Origin: a virus
Direction: 5' to 3' (one strand)
DNA: 35,713 nucleotides
Virus record (IMG/VR): IMGVR_UViG_3300007508_000022
Coordinates: 1 to 35,713 of that record
The position numbers and the translations under genes were made by a program. Shown in pieces: positions 1 through 8,857 of the stretch. The notes below the pieces were generated by a model. It was not told where the DNA came from. It did no database searches and saw nothing but the letters and a program-made list of their open reading frames with translations. Each line of letters begins with the position of its first letter. Within the stretch, counting starts at the first letter, position 1.

Positions 1-696
1 TGTGCCAATAGTTCCTGATGCTGACTCAACAGTACAGTCAAAATCACTTGAGCTGTCTCTGTCAATAGTTGCATTTGCTGCCCATGGATCGTATGAACCA
101 GTAGTTGATGCACCTAATGCAGTTTCTTCTGCGTTGGATGAAACAATTCGGTCTAATGACTCCCAATCTGTGGTGCCAGCATTTGTTCCAGAACCAGATA
201 TGGTTCCTTCAACATCGGCTAAGAGCATTCTATTTAGGAATTCTTTGTGTTGTACTGCCATATACAATCGAAGTGAACCAAGTCCACCCCAAATGTCGTC
301 TTTGCTGTGTGTAGCCAACCACTCCATAACTTCTGATGCTGAGAAAGGCAGTTGTGCTGTCTTTGGTCTAACATCAATTTCTTGTAGTGTTGGTTTTACT
401 GTCTCAGCAATGAGTCCACCTTCTGCTGTACCACCAAGAGTAGTATTACCATTGGTTGTATTTAGCACTGGTTTTGCAGTAATAACCCTCCATCCTGATT
501 TATCCCAAGGGTACTTTGGTAAGATACCAAAGGCATTGGCTTCAAGGTTGAGCTGTGCCCATGCATATGCTCCATAGATTGCGTTAAAAACGCCTGCTGT
601 GGAAGTAGTTGCTGGTGCATCTGCTTTTCGTAGGAGGTTTCTATTGTATCCGTAATAGAGTGCTTCTAATTCATCAATAGTCTTTATCTGAACCAT
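1..696 (-). CDS. Major capsid protein (HK97-fold type), 3' end outside window
   Basis: The minus strand is open from an ATG at 696 to the window edge, giving the first 232 residues. The protein starts MVQIKTIDELEALYYG and continues into a segment rich in Gly, Thr and Ala that reads like a phage capsid N-arm and P-domain (for example GGLIAETVKPTLQEIDVRP). Gene order supports the call: on this strand it follows portal, protease and scaffold, which is the usual head-gene order in tailed viruses. The start lies 2 nt beyond the scaffold stop, so the two are probably co-transcribed. Expected role: the structural shell subunit, matured by the upstream protease. The fold is inferred from context and sequence texture, not from an alignment. 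Confidence 0.75.
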   Translation of the reverse strand, partial: MVQIKTIDELEALYYGYNRNLLRKADAPATTSTAGVFNAIYGAYAWAQLNLEANAFGILPKYPWDKSGWRVITAKPVLNTTNGNTTLGGTAEGGLIAETVKPTLQEIDVRPKTAQLPFSASEVMEWLATHSKDDIWGGLGSLRLYMAVQHKEFLNRMLLADVEGTISGSGTNAGTTDWESLDRIVSSNAEETALGASTTGSYDPWAANATIDRDSSSDFDCTVESASGTIGT

Positions 697-698
697 AT

Positions 699-1349
699 CT
701 ACCACTGTCCGACCTCTTCAGGTGTTGGTTTGTAGTATTTTCCGTTCAAGATATCTCGTGCAACATTGCTCAAACCTTCGAATCCATTACTTCGTGCATC
801 TTTAAGAATTGGTGAGAAATCCCCCATGGATTTGTCAACGTTCTCTAGTGCTGCACTTGGTCTTGGTGTCTCGGTTGAGAAAGTATGCTCAGACTTTTGA
901 ATTGAAGTTAATTCTTCGGACTTTTCTTGCATGGAAAGTTTTCCTTGATCTGCTTGAGGTTTCTTTGCACCATCTACTTCTTTTCGGTCAGAGTCAAGAC
1001 CAACTTGTCTTGAGTTTGACTGATAGGTATCTGGTACTTTGACATCAGCACCTACATCATTATCTGAACCTGCACTTCCTGCTGGTTTCAGTGGTAAATC
1101 TGTTGGTTTTTCTAATGCCTTTAGTCTCGAGTCAAATTTTCCGATTGTTTCGCTTACACCCTTTTGGGTTTCAGCAAGTGATTGAACAACGTCAGTAAGA
1201 GTATCAATACTGGATTTTACTTTCGAAAATGCTTTTGAAGCATCTTGGCGTAATTCCTCAGTAGTTTCCTCTCCATGACTTTCTTCTTTTTCGTCTTCAG
1301 AATCTTCTTTTTTCTCTTCGGCTTGTTTAGAATTTTCTTCTTCGGTCAT
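699..1349 (-). CDS. Capsid scaffold-like coiled-coil protein
   Basis: This 216-residue acidic protein begins MTEEENSKQAEEKK. Its first 45 residues are Glu/Lys-rich, and residues of about 45-85 form a predicted coiled coil (SSIDTLTDVVQSLAETQKG). The rest is Ser/Pro/Gly-rich and looks disordered. Size, composition and position between prohead protease and major capsid protein match phage scaffolding proteins, which fill the procapsid and are cleaved out on maturation. The ATG at 1349 was chosen over an upstream in-frame ATG because a TATA-like element (minus strand, 1365-1371) sits just upstream of it, though its 22-nt spacing is shorter than elsewhere in the window. The family assignment is inferred from context. 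Confidence 0.6.
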   Translation of the reverse strand: MTEEENSKQAEEKKEDSEDEKEESHGEETTEELRQDASKAFSKVKSSIDTLTDVVQSLAETQKGVSETIGKFDSRLKALEKPTDLPLKPAGSAGSDNDVGADVKVPDTYQSNSRQVGLDSDRKEVDGAKKPQADQGKLSMQEKSEELTSIQKSEHTFSTETPRPSAALENVDKSMGDFSPILKDARSNGFEGLSNVARDILNGKYYKPTPEEVGQW

Positions 1350-1362
1350 GTTATTACCTAAT

Positions 1363-1374
1363 CTATATAAATGG
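1363..1374 (-). promoter_or_regulatory. TATA-like promoter of scaffold-capsid genes
   Basis: The minus strand carries CATTTATATAGATTAGG, close to the ATTTATATTAGG element found before other genes here. It lies 22 nt upstream of the scaffold ATG. It may give the abundant scaffold and capsid proteins their own transcript. Confidence 0.5.
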
Positions 1375-1377
1375 GGT

Positions 1378-4300
1378 TTATATATATTTCGGACTAAGCA
1401 AAGAATCATCATCATCAATTGCTCTTGAGGGATCTCCTCTCTTACTGTTGCCTGCTTCAGTAGTATAACCTTCCTTTTTAGATTCTTTTATATCATTAAC
1501 ATCATGCACAATTATCTCCATTTCAGGTGGTATTTCTGTTATTGTGTGGTTTTGACCACTTCCTTGAACGTTAGTATAACCCTCATTACCGTATCCTAAG
1601 CCCCTTTGACCTGCTCCAAATTGACCTTCTGTTACCTTGCTTATTATTGATTCTAATGATTTACGCATTGCATCTTTTCTGGGGGGCTTTAATCCTTCCT
1701 TTTCTGGAAATTTTTCATAAAGCCAATCACCATAATCTGGTATGTCATCTGATTTAACACCTCTATCTGCCCAATGTTCTCTATTTTTTGATTCAAATGA
1801 TTGATAGTCACCTTGATCGAACATTCCTCTCTGTCTTTCATCCCATTCTTCCCATGCTCTATCTGTAGGGCGTTTACTATATGACATCCTTTCAGGGTCA
1901 TAACCAGTACCTTCATGAGAAATATCTAAATCCATGATTTTTTGTTCTGGAGTCGGTTCTGGTTTTGGTTTGTCACTACCTTTTCCATCCATAGAATCTT
2001 TACTTACTATTGATTCTAATGATTTAGTCTTTCCACAATGTGGACATGGTTCCTCTTCATATACATCAGATGTTTCTAATAATAAATCTTCCCATGATTT
2101 AACAGGCTTCTTTTTTTTCTTACCCATTTTCTTAAATATTGATTTAAATGATTTATCTAATTGTGGATGCTTCACTTCATGCCTTTCTTTAATCTGTCCA
2201 CTCCTTTTATCATCAAATGTTTGTGGAAGTAATCCTAAATTTGCAGCAGAACCAAGTTCATCCATGTCAAGATAATTATCTTCATTACTACTACCTTCTC
2301 CCATTCTTGCTTCTGTTGATTGTCTTTGGAACTCATTATCTAATGGTTTTGGAGTTTGAAATTCACTAAAATCCCTACCCATAAATTTTACACCTTCAGG
2401 CATATTCTCATATTCATAATCTGTTGGTTTGTTACTTTCTCCATGTAATTGAGCTTGTGTTGGTTTAACTGCATCTTTAAATAATGATTCAAATGATTTA
2501 CCTACCATACCTTCTCTATCTCCTTTACCTTCAGCAAATTCTATAATTTTTCTATTACAATTTTCGCACACTTTAATATCTCCTTCATCCCCAGTATCTA
2601 ATCTAACACGCATAGGTATTGTTCCTTCCTCTTTACAACCCACACCACTACACTCTCCTTTAACTATTGATACAAATGATTGATTTACCATTGATCCTAT
2701 TTCAGCATCAACTATTTCTTGCTTTCTTCTTTTTCTATTTCTTGCTGTTCGTCCTTTGTTAGTTTGCTTTTCATCTTCAAAAAAGTCTGGTGATCGTTTA
2801 AGATCTTCTTCTACTTTTCTCTGTTGTTTTCTTTGTTGTGCTACAACATTGGCTGGTGTTCCTGCACTACCAAGTGCATCAATTTTCTTATCCTTATCAG
2901 GGTCATCACCCTGAGATAAACTCTGAAATTCATTTTCCATATCATTGTAATAATGTTCTGATTCTCCCTCAGCCATCCAGTCTTGATAATCTTCATCAGC
3001 ATCTAATTCTGCTCTGGTAGTTGATGCAGGCATTAATGGTTTCTTTTTCTTGGGTGGTTTTTTTCCCATTTTTTTATATTGATATTCATCTGTCTTAGGT
3101 TCCCACTTATCATCTTCCTTAAATATTGATGTTAATGTCTTCTTAACTTTTTTTTTACCACTATTCTGTCTAGCATCACCATTGATAGTTAGACCTCTCT
3201 CTGCTGGATGGTCATCCTTACCTTCAACGGTAGGCTGTGGTAATCCTTGACCTACCCATGTCTCTCTTCCAGTATTTTGATTATACATAGAGTGTTGGTC
3301 TCCCATAGAATTAGAGTGATCATATTTAACAATACCATGCTCTGCCAGTGTTTTACCACAACCAGAACATACTTTGTTTAATTCCTCTTTAGTCAAAAAT
3401 ATTTCTAATCCATCTTTTGCAACTTGTTGTATCATACCTGCTTCTATTGCCTTTTCTAATTTATGTTGAATAGCACCACAGAACGCAGCAGGATCATTCT
3501 TATCCTGATTCTTTTCTTCACAATGGTCAAAGTCTCCTTTACCACCCTTGCCATCAGGTATTGGTTTTGTAATATTATCTGCTTTACCTACATCATCTTT
3601 TGGAGATTTACCACCATATCGTTTTGGATCCATTTGTGACAGTTCTCGTTCAACTTTAGCTCTATTGCAAGTTGGACATATATCTATTCTTTTTCCATCA
3701 ACCACATCTGTTTCTGCATAACTATGCCATTTTCCATCCTTTCCTTGTCCTTCAACAATCTGATCTTTTGCTCCACAATTTTCACATGGTTTTATTCTTC
3801 TAGTTTTATTACCAACCTCTTTTAAATATCTCTCTGTGTTATCTGCTGGCACCGATGACCAGCTTGCAACAGCTCTGCCTATTTTCTTATTTTGTGAAAC
3901 GTCATCATCTTTCTGATCTATACTTACCTTTGAAACATAACAACCAAACTTATCGCATTTGATAATCATCTTACCGTCTTCTCTTACCTCTGCGTTGGTA
4001 GCAGATTTTGCAACTGGATTGTAGTCAGTAATTAATGCTAGTGGAACTGCTGGGTCAGCACATACTGCAACCTCATAGTGTTCCAAATCTTTTAATGAAT
4101 AAGCAATGGAGCCATCTTTCATCCTGACAGGGTCTCTGTCAGACTTCGTGGCTCCTCCGAATGATAATCCCTTATACTCTCCTGATTTAATCTTCTTCCA
4201 TATCTCATTATCTAATTCATAATCCTTGTGTATCTTACCTGTTATCTTAATTGCTGGGTATTCTTCTCCATCCTTATCTTTGTATGTATCTTTTGAATAA

Positions 4301-4521
4301 TTTATTCCCTTACCTATAATTCTATTACTATGAGTATCTGAAATTGGTGCTCCCCTGTCCATCCATATAGGAAGAACTTTATAGAGTTCATCAACAACTG
4401 TAATTTCACCCTGCTTGTCTTTTATCTGAACTGTTAGATATCCCTCAAAGAATCTTTCATCTCCATGAATAGGCTGCATATTCTTCGTTACCAGTCTATT
4501 GAAAAACAGATCATTTACCAT
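1378..4521 (-). CDS. XkdF-like prohead protease with long repeat- and zinc-rich tail
   Basis: 1,047 residues. The first 170 residues resemble the XkdF-type prohead serine protease: a strand opening with EGYLTVQIKDKQG, a candidate catalytic His64 (ISDTHSN) and Ser120 (GLSFGGA). The remaining 870 residues are largely polar and disordered. They hold several zinc-ribbon pairs (CENCG with CPTCN, CSGCG, CENCN, CPHCG). They also hold six copies of a short motif close to K-S-F-x-S-I-F-x-K, at about 460-468, 613-621, 674-682, 789-797, 832-841 and 953-962. Such proteases normally have 150-250 residues, so the tail is unusual; it may act as a fused scaffold or internal head protein. The ATG at 4521 is preferred over one at 4530 because a TATA box (4544-4550) lies 29 nt upstream of it. 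The protease call is family-level; the catalytic residues are candidates. Confidence 0.7.
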   Translation of the reverse strand: MVNDLFFNRLVTKNMQPIHGDERFFEGYLTVQIKDKQGEITVVDELYKVLPIWMDRGAPISDTHSNRIIGKGINYSKDTYKDKDGEEYPAIKITGKIHKDYELDNEIWKKIKSGEYKGLSFGGATKSDRDPVRMKDGSIAYSLKDLEHYEVAVCADPAVPLALITDYNPVAKSATNAEVREDGKMIIKCDKFGCYVSKVSIDQKDDDVSQNKKIGRAVASWSSVPADNTERYLKEVGNKTRRIKPCENCGAKDQIVEGQGKDGKWHSYAETDVVDGKRIDICPTCNRAKVERELSQMDPKRYGGKSPKDDVGKADNITKPIPDGKGGKGDFDHCEEKNQDKNDPAAFCGAIQHKLEKAIEAGMIQQVAKDGLEIFLTKEELNKVCSGCGKTLAEHGIVKYDHSNSMGDQHSMYNQNTGRETWVGQGLPQPTVEGKDDHPAERGLTINGDARQNSGKKKVKKTLTSIFKEDDKWEPKTDEYQYKKMGKKPPKKKKPLMPASTTRAELDADEDYQDWMAEGESEHYYNDMENEFQSLSQGDDPDKDKKIDALGSAGTPANVVAQQRKQQRKVEEDLKRSPDFFEDEKQTNKGRTARNRKRRKQEIVDAEIGSMVNQSFVSIVKGECSGVGCKEEGTIPMRVRLDTGDEGDIKVCENCNRKIIEFAEGKGDREGMVGKSFESLFKDAVKPTQAQLHGESNKPTDYEYENMPEGVKFMGRDFSEFQTPKPLDNEFQRQSTEARMGEGSSNEDNYLDMDELGSAANLGLLPQTFDDKRSGQIKERHEVKHPQLDKSFKSIFKKMGKKKKKPVKSWEDLLLETSDVYEEEPCPHCGKTKSLESIVSKDSMDGKGSDKPKPEPTPEQKIMDLDISHEGTGYDPERMSYSKRPTDRAWEEWDERQRGMFDQGDYQSFESKNREHWADRGVKSDDIPDYGDWLYEKFPEKEGLKPPRKDAMRKSLESIISKVTEGQFGAGQRGLGYGNEGYTNVQGSGQNHTITEIPPEMEIIVHDVNDIKESKKEGYTTEAGNSKRGDPSRAIDDDDSLLSPKYI

Positions 4522-4543
4522 GTTAATCATTAACCATTACTAT

Positions 4544-4550
4544 ATATAAA
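4544..4550 (-). promoter_or_regulatory. TATA box of the protease gene
   Basis: TTTATAT on the minus strand, 29 nt before the ATG at 4521, the same spacing as at most single-gene promoters in this window. It decides the start codon against the upstream ATG at 4530. Confidence 0.6.
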
Positions 4551-4554
4551 TATT

Positions 4555-4563
4555 AAAAAAAAA
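4555..4563 (-). terminator. Poly-T terminator after the 4575-4829 gene
   Basis: A run of nine T on the minus strand begins 12 nt past the stop codon of the membrane protein and lies just upstream of the protease TATA box. Archaeal RNA polymerase terminates at T-runs without needing a hairpin, so this is a plausible boundary between the two transcripts. Confidence 0.45.
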
Positions 4564-4574
4564 GAGGGGTTAAC

Positions 4575-4829
4575 CTATTTCTTTGCTTTTGTTATAGCGA
4601 AGTCTGCTGCGAATCCTGTTACTAGACCTATAAGAACTACCCCAGATTCAGTCAGACCTTCGACAATTATGTTTTGAGATAATGCCAAAGCTGCAAATGT
4701 TGCTATGATAACTGATCCTGCTAGTTTCTTTGCACTATAAGGTTCTTTACTGTGTAAATAACCCCTTAGCGTATTTAGCCCAGCTCCAATAATTGAAGCG
4801 ACTGCTACTAATACTAATGCTTCTACCAT
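4575..4829 (-). CDS. Small membrane protein, holin-like
   Basis: 84 residues with three hydrophobic segments: about 3-23 (LVLVAVASIIGAGL), 35-52 (AGSVIIATFAALALS) and 60-78 (SGVVLIGLVTGFAADFA). It ends in a basic tail, ITKAKK. Size, number of membrane segments and position among head genes resemble phage holins, which open the membrane at lysis, but no specific family was recognised. A TATA-like TTAAATA lies 28 nt before the ATG, giving it its own promoter. Confidence 0.5.
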   Translation of the reverse strand: MVEALVLVAVASIIGAGLNTLRGYLHSKEPYSAKKLAGSVIIATFAALALSQNIIVEGLTESGVVLIGLVTGFAADFAITKAKK

Positions 4830-4916
4830 AACAAGACCACTCTAATCCTGTATTTAAGTATTTATGTCAATAATAGGAATGAGTCTGTCAGTTCTTTTAC
4901 CCAATCACATTTTTTC

Positions 4917-5135
4917 TTATTTTTTGCTTTTACCATTTTTACCCCACTCTGATACTTCCTTAGATATAGATAGACCTGTTACAAATATAGCAGAGATAAA
5001 AGCAATAACAATAGACATATCAAAAGTTAATCCTATATCATAAATTGATTCAGCAACATTACCACCTACTAAAGGAGAGAAAAACGATATACCGAAATTT
5101 CCACCTATCCTAGCAGTGGGTTTTAGCATTGTCAT
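4917..5135 (-). CDS. Small membrane protein, unknown
   Basis: 72 residues. One clear membrane segment (FDMSIVIAFISAIFVTGLSI, about 38-57) follows a moderately hydrophobic N-terminal half (GISFFSPLVGG). The tail KEVSEWGKNGKSKK is positively charged and probably cytoplasmic. A TTTATAT box 29 nt upstream supports the ATG at 5135. Together with the next gene downstream it could form a holin/antiholin pair, but that is only a guess from size and adjacency. Confidence 0.5.
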   Translation of the reverse strand: MTMLKPTARIGGNFGISFFSPLVGGNVAESIYDIGLTFDMSIVIAFISAIFVTGLSISKEVSEWGKNGKSKK

Positions 5136-5165
5136 ATAATTAAATTATATGGAACGTATATAAAT

Positions 5166-5357
5166 TTACTTGTGTGGTCTAAGGAATTTTTCCTTAATCA
5201 TGCCTAATATTGAGTGGGGGTTCATTAAGACCATCGCTGCAAACTCTGCATCTCCATTTGCGTGACCTACAAACTTACCACAGCTATAACAGACATATAC
5301 TTCATGCCTACCATCACTATAACCGTATAACTTCTTACCACACTTACATTTCCTCAT
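5166..5357 (-). CDS. Small zinc-ribbon protein
   Basis: 63 residues. It opens with a four-cysteine zinc ribbon, CKCGKKLYGYSD followed by CYSCGKFVGH, then a 35-residue helical tail ending in FLRPHK. The function is not recognisable; such ribbons usually bind nucleic acid or protein. A weak TATA-like element lies 29 nt upstream. The gene is divergent from the one starting at 5404, with 46 bp between their starts. Confidence 0.6.
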   Translation of the reverse strand: MRKCKCGKKLYGYSDGRHEVYVCYSCGKFVGHANGDAEFAAMVLMNPHSILGMIKEKFLRPHK

Positions 5358-5403
5358 AAACTGAATTAGAAACGTTAATTAATAAGTATTTTGTATACCA
5401 TAT

Positions 5404-5835
5404 ATGGCTACATCATTTTATGTGTATGACACATTAAAGGAGTACAAGCTGAGATATGGCGATAAAGCAAAATTAGAGATGTTTCAGACAAAAATAAAAG
5501 ATATGTATGTTACTGAAGATAAAAAATTATGGGTTGTGACAAATTTTACAGAAGAAGCAGCAAAACCACAATTAAACAGGTCTATAGTTCATTTTTATGC
5601 AGGAGAAGTTGCATACTATAAAAAAGGTGATGAACAACTAATAGTAGATGGTAAAATAGCATATAACGCTAATGATGAAATAATAGAAATATTTCCAAGA
5701 AAATTAAGAAAACCAGTTTTATTCTTTAGGGTTGGAAGATTTTATGGTGATAAGCCAAATAAGACAGCAAAAATAAATTACAAGTACAGATATTACGATT
5801 TTACATCAAATAGGATAAATTTAATCTTAAAGTAA
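5404..5835 (+). CDS. Hypothetical basic protein
   Basis: 143 residues, no recognised family. It is rich in Lys and aromatic residues, with alternating strand-like segments (KLWVVTNFTEEA, VHFYAGEVAYYKKG, PVLFFRVGRFYG), suggesting a compact beta-rich fold. There is no signal peptide, membrane segment or cysteine pair. It is the only plus-strand gene inside the structural block, so it is probably expressed separately. Its stop is directly adjacent to the stop of the convergent gene at 5836, with no spacer. Confidence 0.6.
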   Translation: MATSFYVYDTLKEYKLRYGDKAKLEMFQTKIKDMYVTEDKKLWVVTNFTEEAAKPQLNRSIVHFYAGEVAYYKKGDEQLIVDGKIAYNANDEIIEIFPRKLRKPVLFFRVGRFYGDKPNKTAKINYKYRYYDFTSNRINLILK

Positions 5836-6279
5836 CTATCTTCTAGTACTTGATGGATTTGACATTAATGCTTTCCAATCTTTACCTAATTTCTTCTTCA
5901 TACTAAGCCAAAATGGATCAACATTAAACATACCACCCTTTTTGTTATATTCCTTTGTTACGTTAGCTATTCTTCTGTGGCATCCCCTACAAAATCTTGC
6001 ATTAATCTGTTCTATGCCAAATTTATGTTTACCACAAAAAAAACATAATCCATACATCTTATCAGCTATTTTAACCAGTAAAGGTTCTCTACCACGTTTT
6101 CCAGCACATTCTCCACAAATATCAGCGATAGTTGCAGCAGCAGCATCTTTTTTGAAGCAATTAAGACAAATTGCTTCTTTATAGTTATCTACGTGCGTAT
6201 ATTCGTTATCTTGATGAGTTTTCCAGAGCTTTTTACCAATAGCAAGCCCACCATCATCAACATTGAGTTTTGTAGCCAT
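5836..6279 (-). CDS. Multi-zinc-ribbon protein
   Basis: 147 residues with four CxxC pairs (CLNC, CGEC, CFFC, CRGC) between about residues 38 and 106, enough for two zinc ribbons. A basic helical tail follows (FWLSMKKKLGKDWKALM). The first pair of ribbons is separated by a linker with KRGREP. The start codon overlaps the stop of the upstream gene (TAATG), so the two are translationally coupled within the portal operon. This could be a DNA- or capsid-associated factor; the family was not recognised. Confidence 0.6.
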   Translation of the reverse strand: MATKLNVDDGGLAIGKKLWKTHQDNEYTHVDNYKEAICLNCFKKDAAAATIADICGECAGKRGREPLLVKIADKMYGLCFFCGKHKFGIEQINARFCRGCHRRIANVTKEYNKKGGMFNVDPFWLSMKKKLGKDWKALMSNPSSTRR

Positions 6280-6596
6280 TACTTATGTGCCAACAACATT
6301 TTCTTTAATGCGTTTTCTAATATGATATACATATTATTTAAAGTGTATTTATCATGTGAATTTTCATGTACAACAACTCCTATCCTATTCCAAGTCTCTA
6401 TAAGTGTTTTTGCTAGTTCAATACGCTCGGAATCTATCTTTTCAACAACTCTAGGCTTTGATTCCTTAACTACCTTAGGTTCTGCTGCCTTGTATACATC
6501 TACTTCCTTTACGTTAATCTTTATAGTAGCCTTTTCTTTCGGTTTCGTTTCCTCTTTTTTAATAATAAACTTTTTGGGCTCATTCTTCTTTACCAT
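6279..6596 (-). CDS. Small Lys/Glu-rich protein of the portal operon
   Basis: 105 residues. The first 50 are highly charged and disordered (KKNEPKKFIIKKEETKPKEK). The second half forms helices (ELAKTLIETWNRIGVVV, MYIILENALKKMLLAHK). It overlaps the end of the portal gene by 17 nt and the next gene by 1 nt, so it is translated from the portal transcript. Role unknown; possibly a head-neck or head-assembly accessory protein. Confidence 0.55.
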   Translation of the reverse strand: MVKKNEPKKFIIKKEETKPKEKATIKINVKEVDVYKAAEPKVVKESKPRVVEKIDSERIELAKTLIETWNRIGVVVHENSHDKYTLNNMYIILENALKKMLLAHK

Positions 6597-8532
6597 CTTC
6601 CCACCTCCTTACACTATCAAACTCATTCTTAACTAATTCTCTGGCACTTCTTACTGTCATCGCTGCATTCTTACGCAGTTCGCTTACAGTCTTTGATTTT
6701 GTCCAGCCAAAATCAACTGCCGTTTGCAGAGTATTTTTGACAATTTCGTAGTTCTTGGGATTAATACCGTCAGGAAATGACTTCCTACTAAGAGAAGTTC
6801 CACTTCCACTTGAAGGATGTCCTTGTCCAATTCCACCCACATCTGTAGGCAGTCTACTGCTTGGTTCCCCTTCGAAATCCTGTGTGTCTTCCTCAGGTGC
6901 TGCTGTTCCCCTACCTCTACCTTGTTTTTGCTCTGCACCCATCTGCAACATATCTTTTGCATTAAATGCCGTATCTTTCGATACCTTGAATTCGCCAGTA
7001 TGAGTTCGTGTAATATCAAATCCCATCGCTTGTAATGCTTGCATATTCTGGATTTCAACTCCTTGTATTTGCAAGTCTCTAAGGTGATCAGTTTCCTCAC
7101 CAGTCTTCAATCTTAATTCCCAATCATCTATGTTCAATAATGCTGCTATCTTTCTAAAGAATGACTTCATGAGGATGTCTTGACCCCATTTGATTGCTCT
7201 ATTCGTTATAGTAACTTGCAAACCCTCCTGTGACCAACCAGAAGGAAGTTCACCGTAATAGAGGGGTAAAACACCATATATAGCACCAATGATCATCCTT
7301 AATTCCTTTCTTATTGCAATAAATTCTAATTCCTTCAATGAACCAGTAAAGTCTAGCCATTGTGCCATATTCTTGCTTCCCTTGTCACTTTCAACCAATA
7401 ACGGATGAATCATGTAGGGGTCTTCTTGTGCTTTCTGCTCAAGAACGTCCATTGACTTTCTAAACGTTTCGTAGTTCCTTGATGCTATTACTAGTAATCC
7501 TCGTGGTGGTCTCATCTTGTCAAAGTACTTTCTTATGTATTCGTCCATGTGTGATAAGGACATTGCCTTAGACCATATTGAATAGATTGGTGAATAGCCG
7601 TATATAAGACTTGGTTTGTACTTTCCTGCTTTCCAGATAAGTTCACCCTCACCATATATAACTCTCTTAGGCTGTGGTATTCCTATGGAGTATACAGAGT
7701 TAACTTCTGCTACTGCTTTAAGGGCTTCTGCTCCACATCTTTCACATACAGGTTCTGATAGTCTTCTGTCTCTGTGTTCAAACTTTGGGCATACAAATAT
7801 TGGGTTTCTTTTATCATCATATCCTATTCTTCCATCAGAGTCAGCAATCATTGCTACCTGTGGTGGATCTACTCTAAGGAACTCTTTTATTTCTGTCCTG
7901 TCAGGATCTATCCTATTACTTGCATCGTCTATATAATAATTTTTTAATACTAAAAGATAAGCGTTGTCGGCAATCTCGAGATCTCTTTCCAACTGCCTTG
8001 CTACATCTTCTAGGTTTTGATCGTTACCATTAACTGGTGTATTTAATAATTCTTCTAATTTTGACCTATGTTCTGGAATAGGTCTTTTAAGGTCATTAGA
8101 ACCACAAGTATCACATTGTAATTCTGCCTGTTTTGCTTGTTTCTTAATATCACCTTTCTTTTTGGGTAATGCATTAAATGGCTCTGCATCATCATTACTT
8201 TCAAATGGCTGATCATCAGGTTTATCTCCTACTGCTGGTTCGTATTGAAACTCCTTTGAGCAGTTGGCACATTTATACTTCCATTTCTCCACTACTTCAA
8301 ATCCATTCTTAAACATCTCTCTGTTTAGTGTTTCTATTGGTATTCTTAATGCATCTATGTTATCTGCCAACTCATAAATCATTATAAGTGGGAATGGGAA
8401 TATTGGAAGTTTGGCACCAGTATCAGTGCTCATATAAGGTTGTGCTATGCTTGGTCTTGTTGTGGTTTCAGTATATGCTTTATTTGCAGTTCCTAACCTG
8501 AAAACACCTTTAATTGTATCTACAAATCCCAT
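6580..8532 (-). CDS. Portal protein with inserted zinc ribbons
   Basis: 650 residues, a typical length for an HK97/SPP1-type portal, the dodecameric ring through which DNA enters the capsid. The portal-like N-terminus starts around residue 45 (PFPLIMIYELADNIDALRIP) with NREMFKNGFEVVEKW. The core contains conserved-looking segments (YIRKYFDKMRPPRGLLVI; LRMIIGAIYGVLPLYYGE). Two zinc-binding insertions stand out: CANC paired with CDTC near residues 85-145, and CPKFEHRD paired with CERC near 245-270. The C-terminus has a charged helical segment after a Gly/Ser/Pro-rich linker. A TTTATAA box 28 nt upstream supports the start. The two downstream genes overlap in series. Confidence 0.75.
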   Translation of the reverse strand: MGFVDTIKGVFRLGTANKAYTETTTRPSIAQPYMSTDTGAKLPIFPFPLIMIYELADNIDALRIPIETLNREMFKNGFEVVEKWKYKCANCSKEFQYEPAVGDKPDDQPFESNDDAEPFNALPKKKGDIKKQAKQAELQCDTCGSNDLKRPIPEHRSKLEELLNTPVNGNDQNLEDVARQLERDLEIADNAYLLVLKNYYIDDASNRIDPDRTEIKEFLRVDPPQVAMIADSDGRIGYDDKRNPIFVCPKFEHRDRRLSEPVCERCGAEALKAVAEVNSVYSIGIPQPKRVIYGEGELIWKAGKYKPSLIYGYSPIYSIWSKAMSLSHMDEYIRKYFDKMRPPRGLLVIASRNYETFRKSMDVLEQKAQEDPYMIHPLLVESDKGSKNMAQWLDFTGSLKELEFIAIRKELRMIIGAIYGVLPLYYGELPSGWSQEGLQVTITNRAIKWGQDILMKSFFRKIAALLNIDDWELRLKTGEETDHLRDLQIQGVEIQNMQALQAMGFDITRTHTGEFKVSKDTAFNAKDMLQMGAEQKQGRGRGTAAPEEDTQDFEGEPSSRLPTDVGGIGQGHPSSGSGTSLSRKSFPDGINPKNYEIVKNTLQTAVDFGWTKSKTVSELRKNAAMTVRSARELVKNEFDSVRRWEDGKEE

Positions 8533-8536
8533 ATTT

Positions 8537-8809
8537 TCAGTTAATTTGGTACTTTATAAACTTTGTCAGGTTCTGTAACGATTTTGTTACGTTTTTGTTT
8601 ACGAACCACCGTCTAGTGAGGTATTTTCTTATCACGCTAGCACCAACATACCAGAATGATATAGTAAGCATTCCTAATGGTTCACCACTCTCTATGGTAT
8701 CAATGTAATGGGGTAGTATGGTATAATTTAAGCAAGTTGCCACTCCACAGGCTATTGATGTGTCAACTACTACCTCCACGATTGTTTTTTTCCTTGAATC
8801 TTTCTTCAT
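8537..8809 (-). CDS. Small phage-type membrane protein
   Basis: 90 residues. A charged N-terminus (MKKDSRKK) is followed by a membrane segment (VDTSIACGVATCLNYTIL). A second segment (LGMLTISFWYVGASVIRKYL) leads into the sequence TRRWFVNK. This layout, with a late arginine-rich RKYLTRRWF, resembles a widespread phage family of about 80-90-residue membrane proteins (DUF7220-like). Function unknown. It is read from a TTTATAT box 29-30 nt upstream that is shared, on the opposite strand, with the candidate RNA at 8858. Confidence 0.55.
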   Translation of the reverse strand: MKKDSRKKTIVEVVVDTSIACGVATCLNYTILPHYIDTIESGEPLGMLTISFWYVGASVIRKYLTRRWFVNKNVTKSLQNLTKFIKYQIN

Positions 8810-8826
8810 ATTAAAAATATAGACAT

Positions 8827-8840
8827 ACTTAATATAAACC
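8827..8840. promoter_or_regulatory. Bidirectional TATA element
   Basis: CTTAATATAAACC reads as GGTTTATATTAAG on the minus strand, 29-30 nt before the ATG at 8809. On the plus strand the same near-symmetric box would place a transcript start near 8858, the first base of the paired RNA element. Confidence 0.5.
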
Positions 8841-8857
8841 TTACCCTTTTAGTAATT

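Noticed and set aside
2-577. Plus-strand open frame of 191 codons at the window start
   Set aside because: It lies opposite the major capsid protein, whose minus-strand frame reads sensibly and starts right after the scaffold gene.
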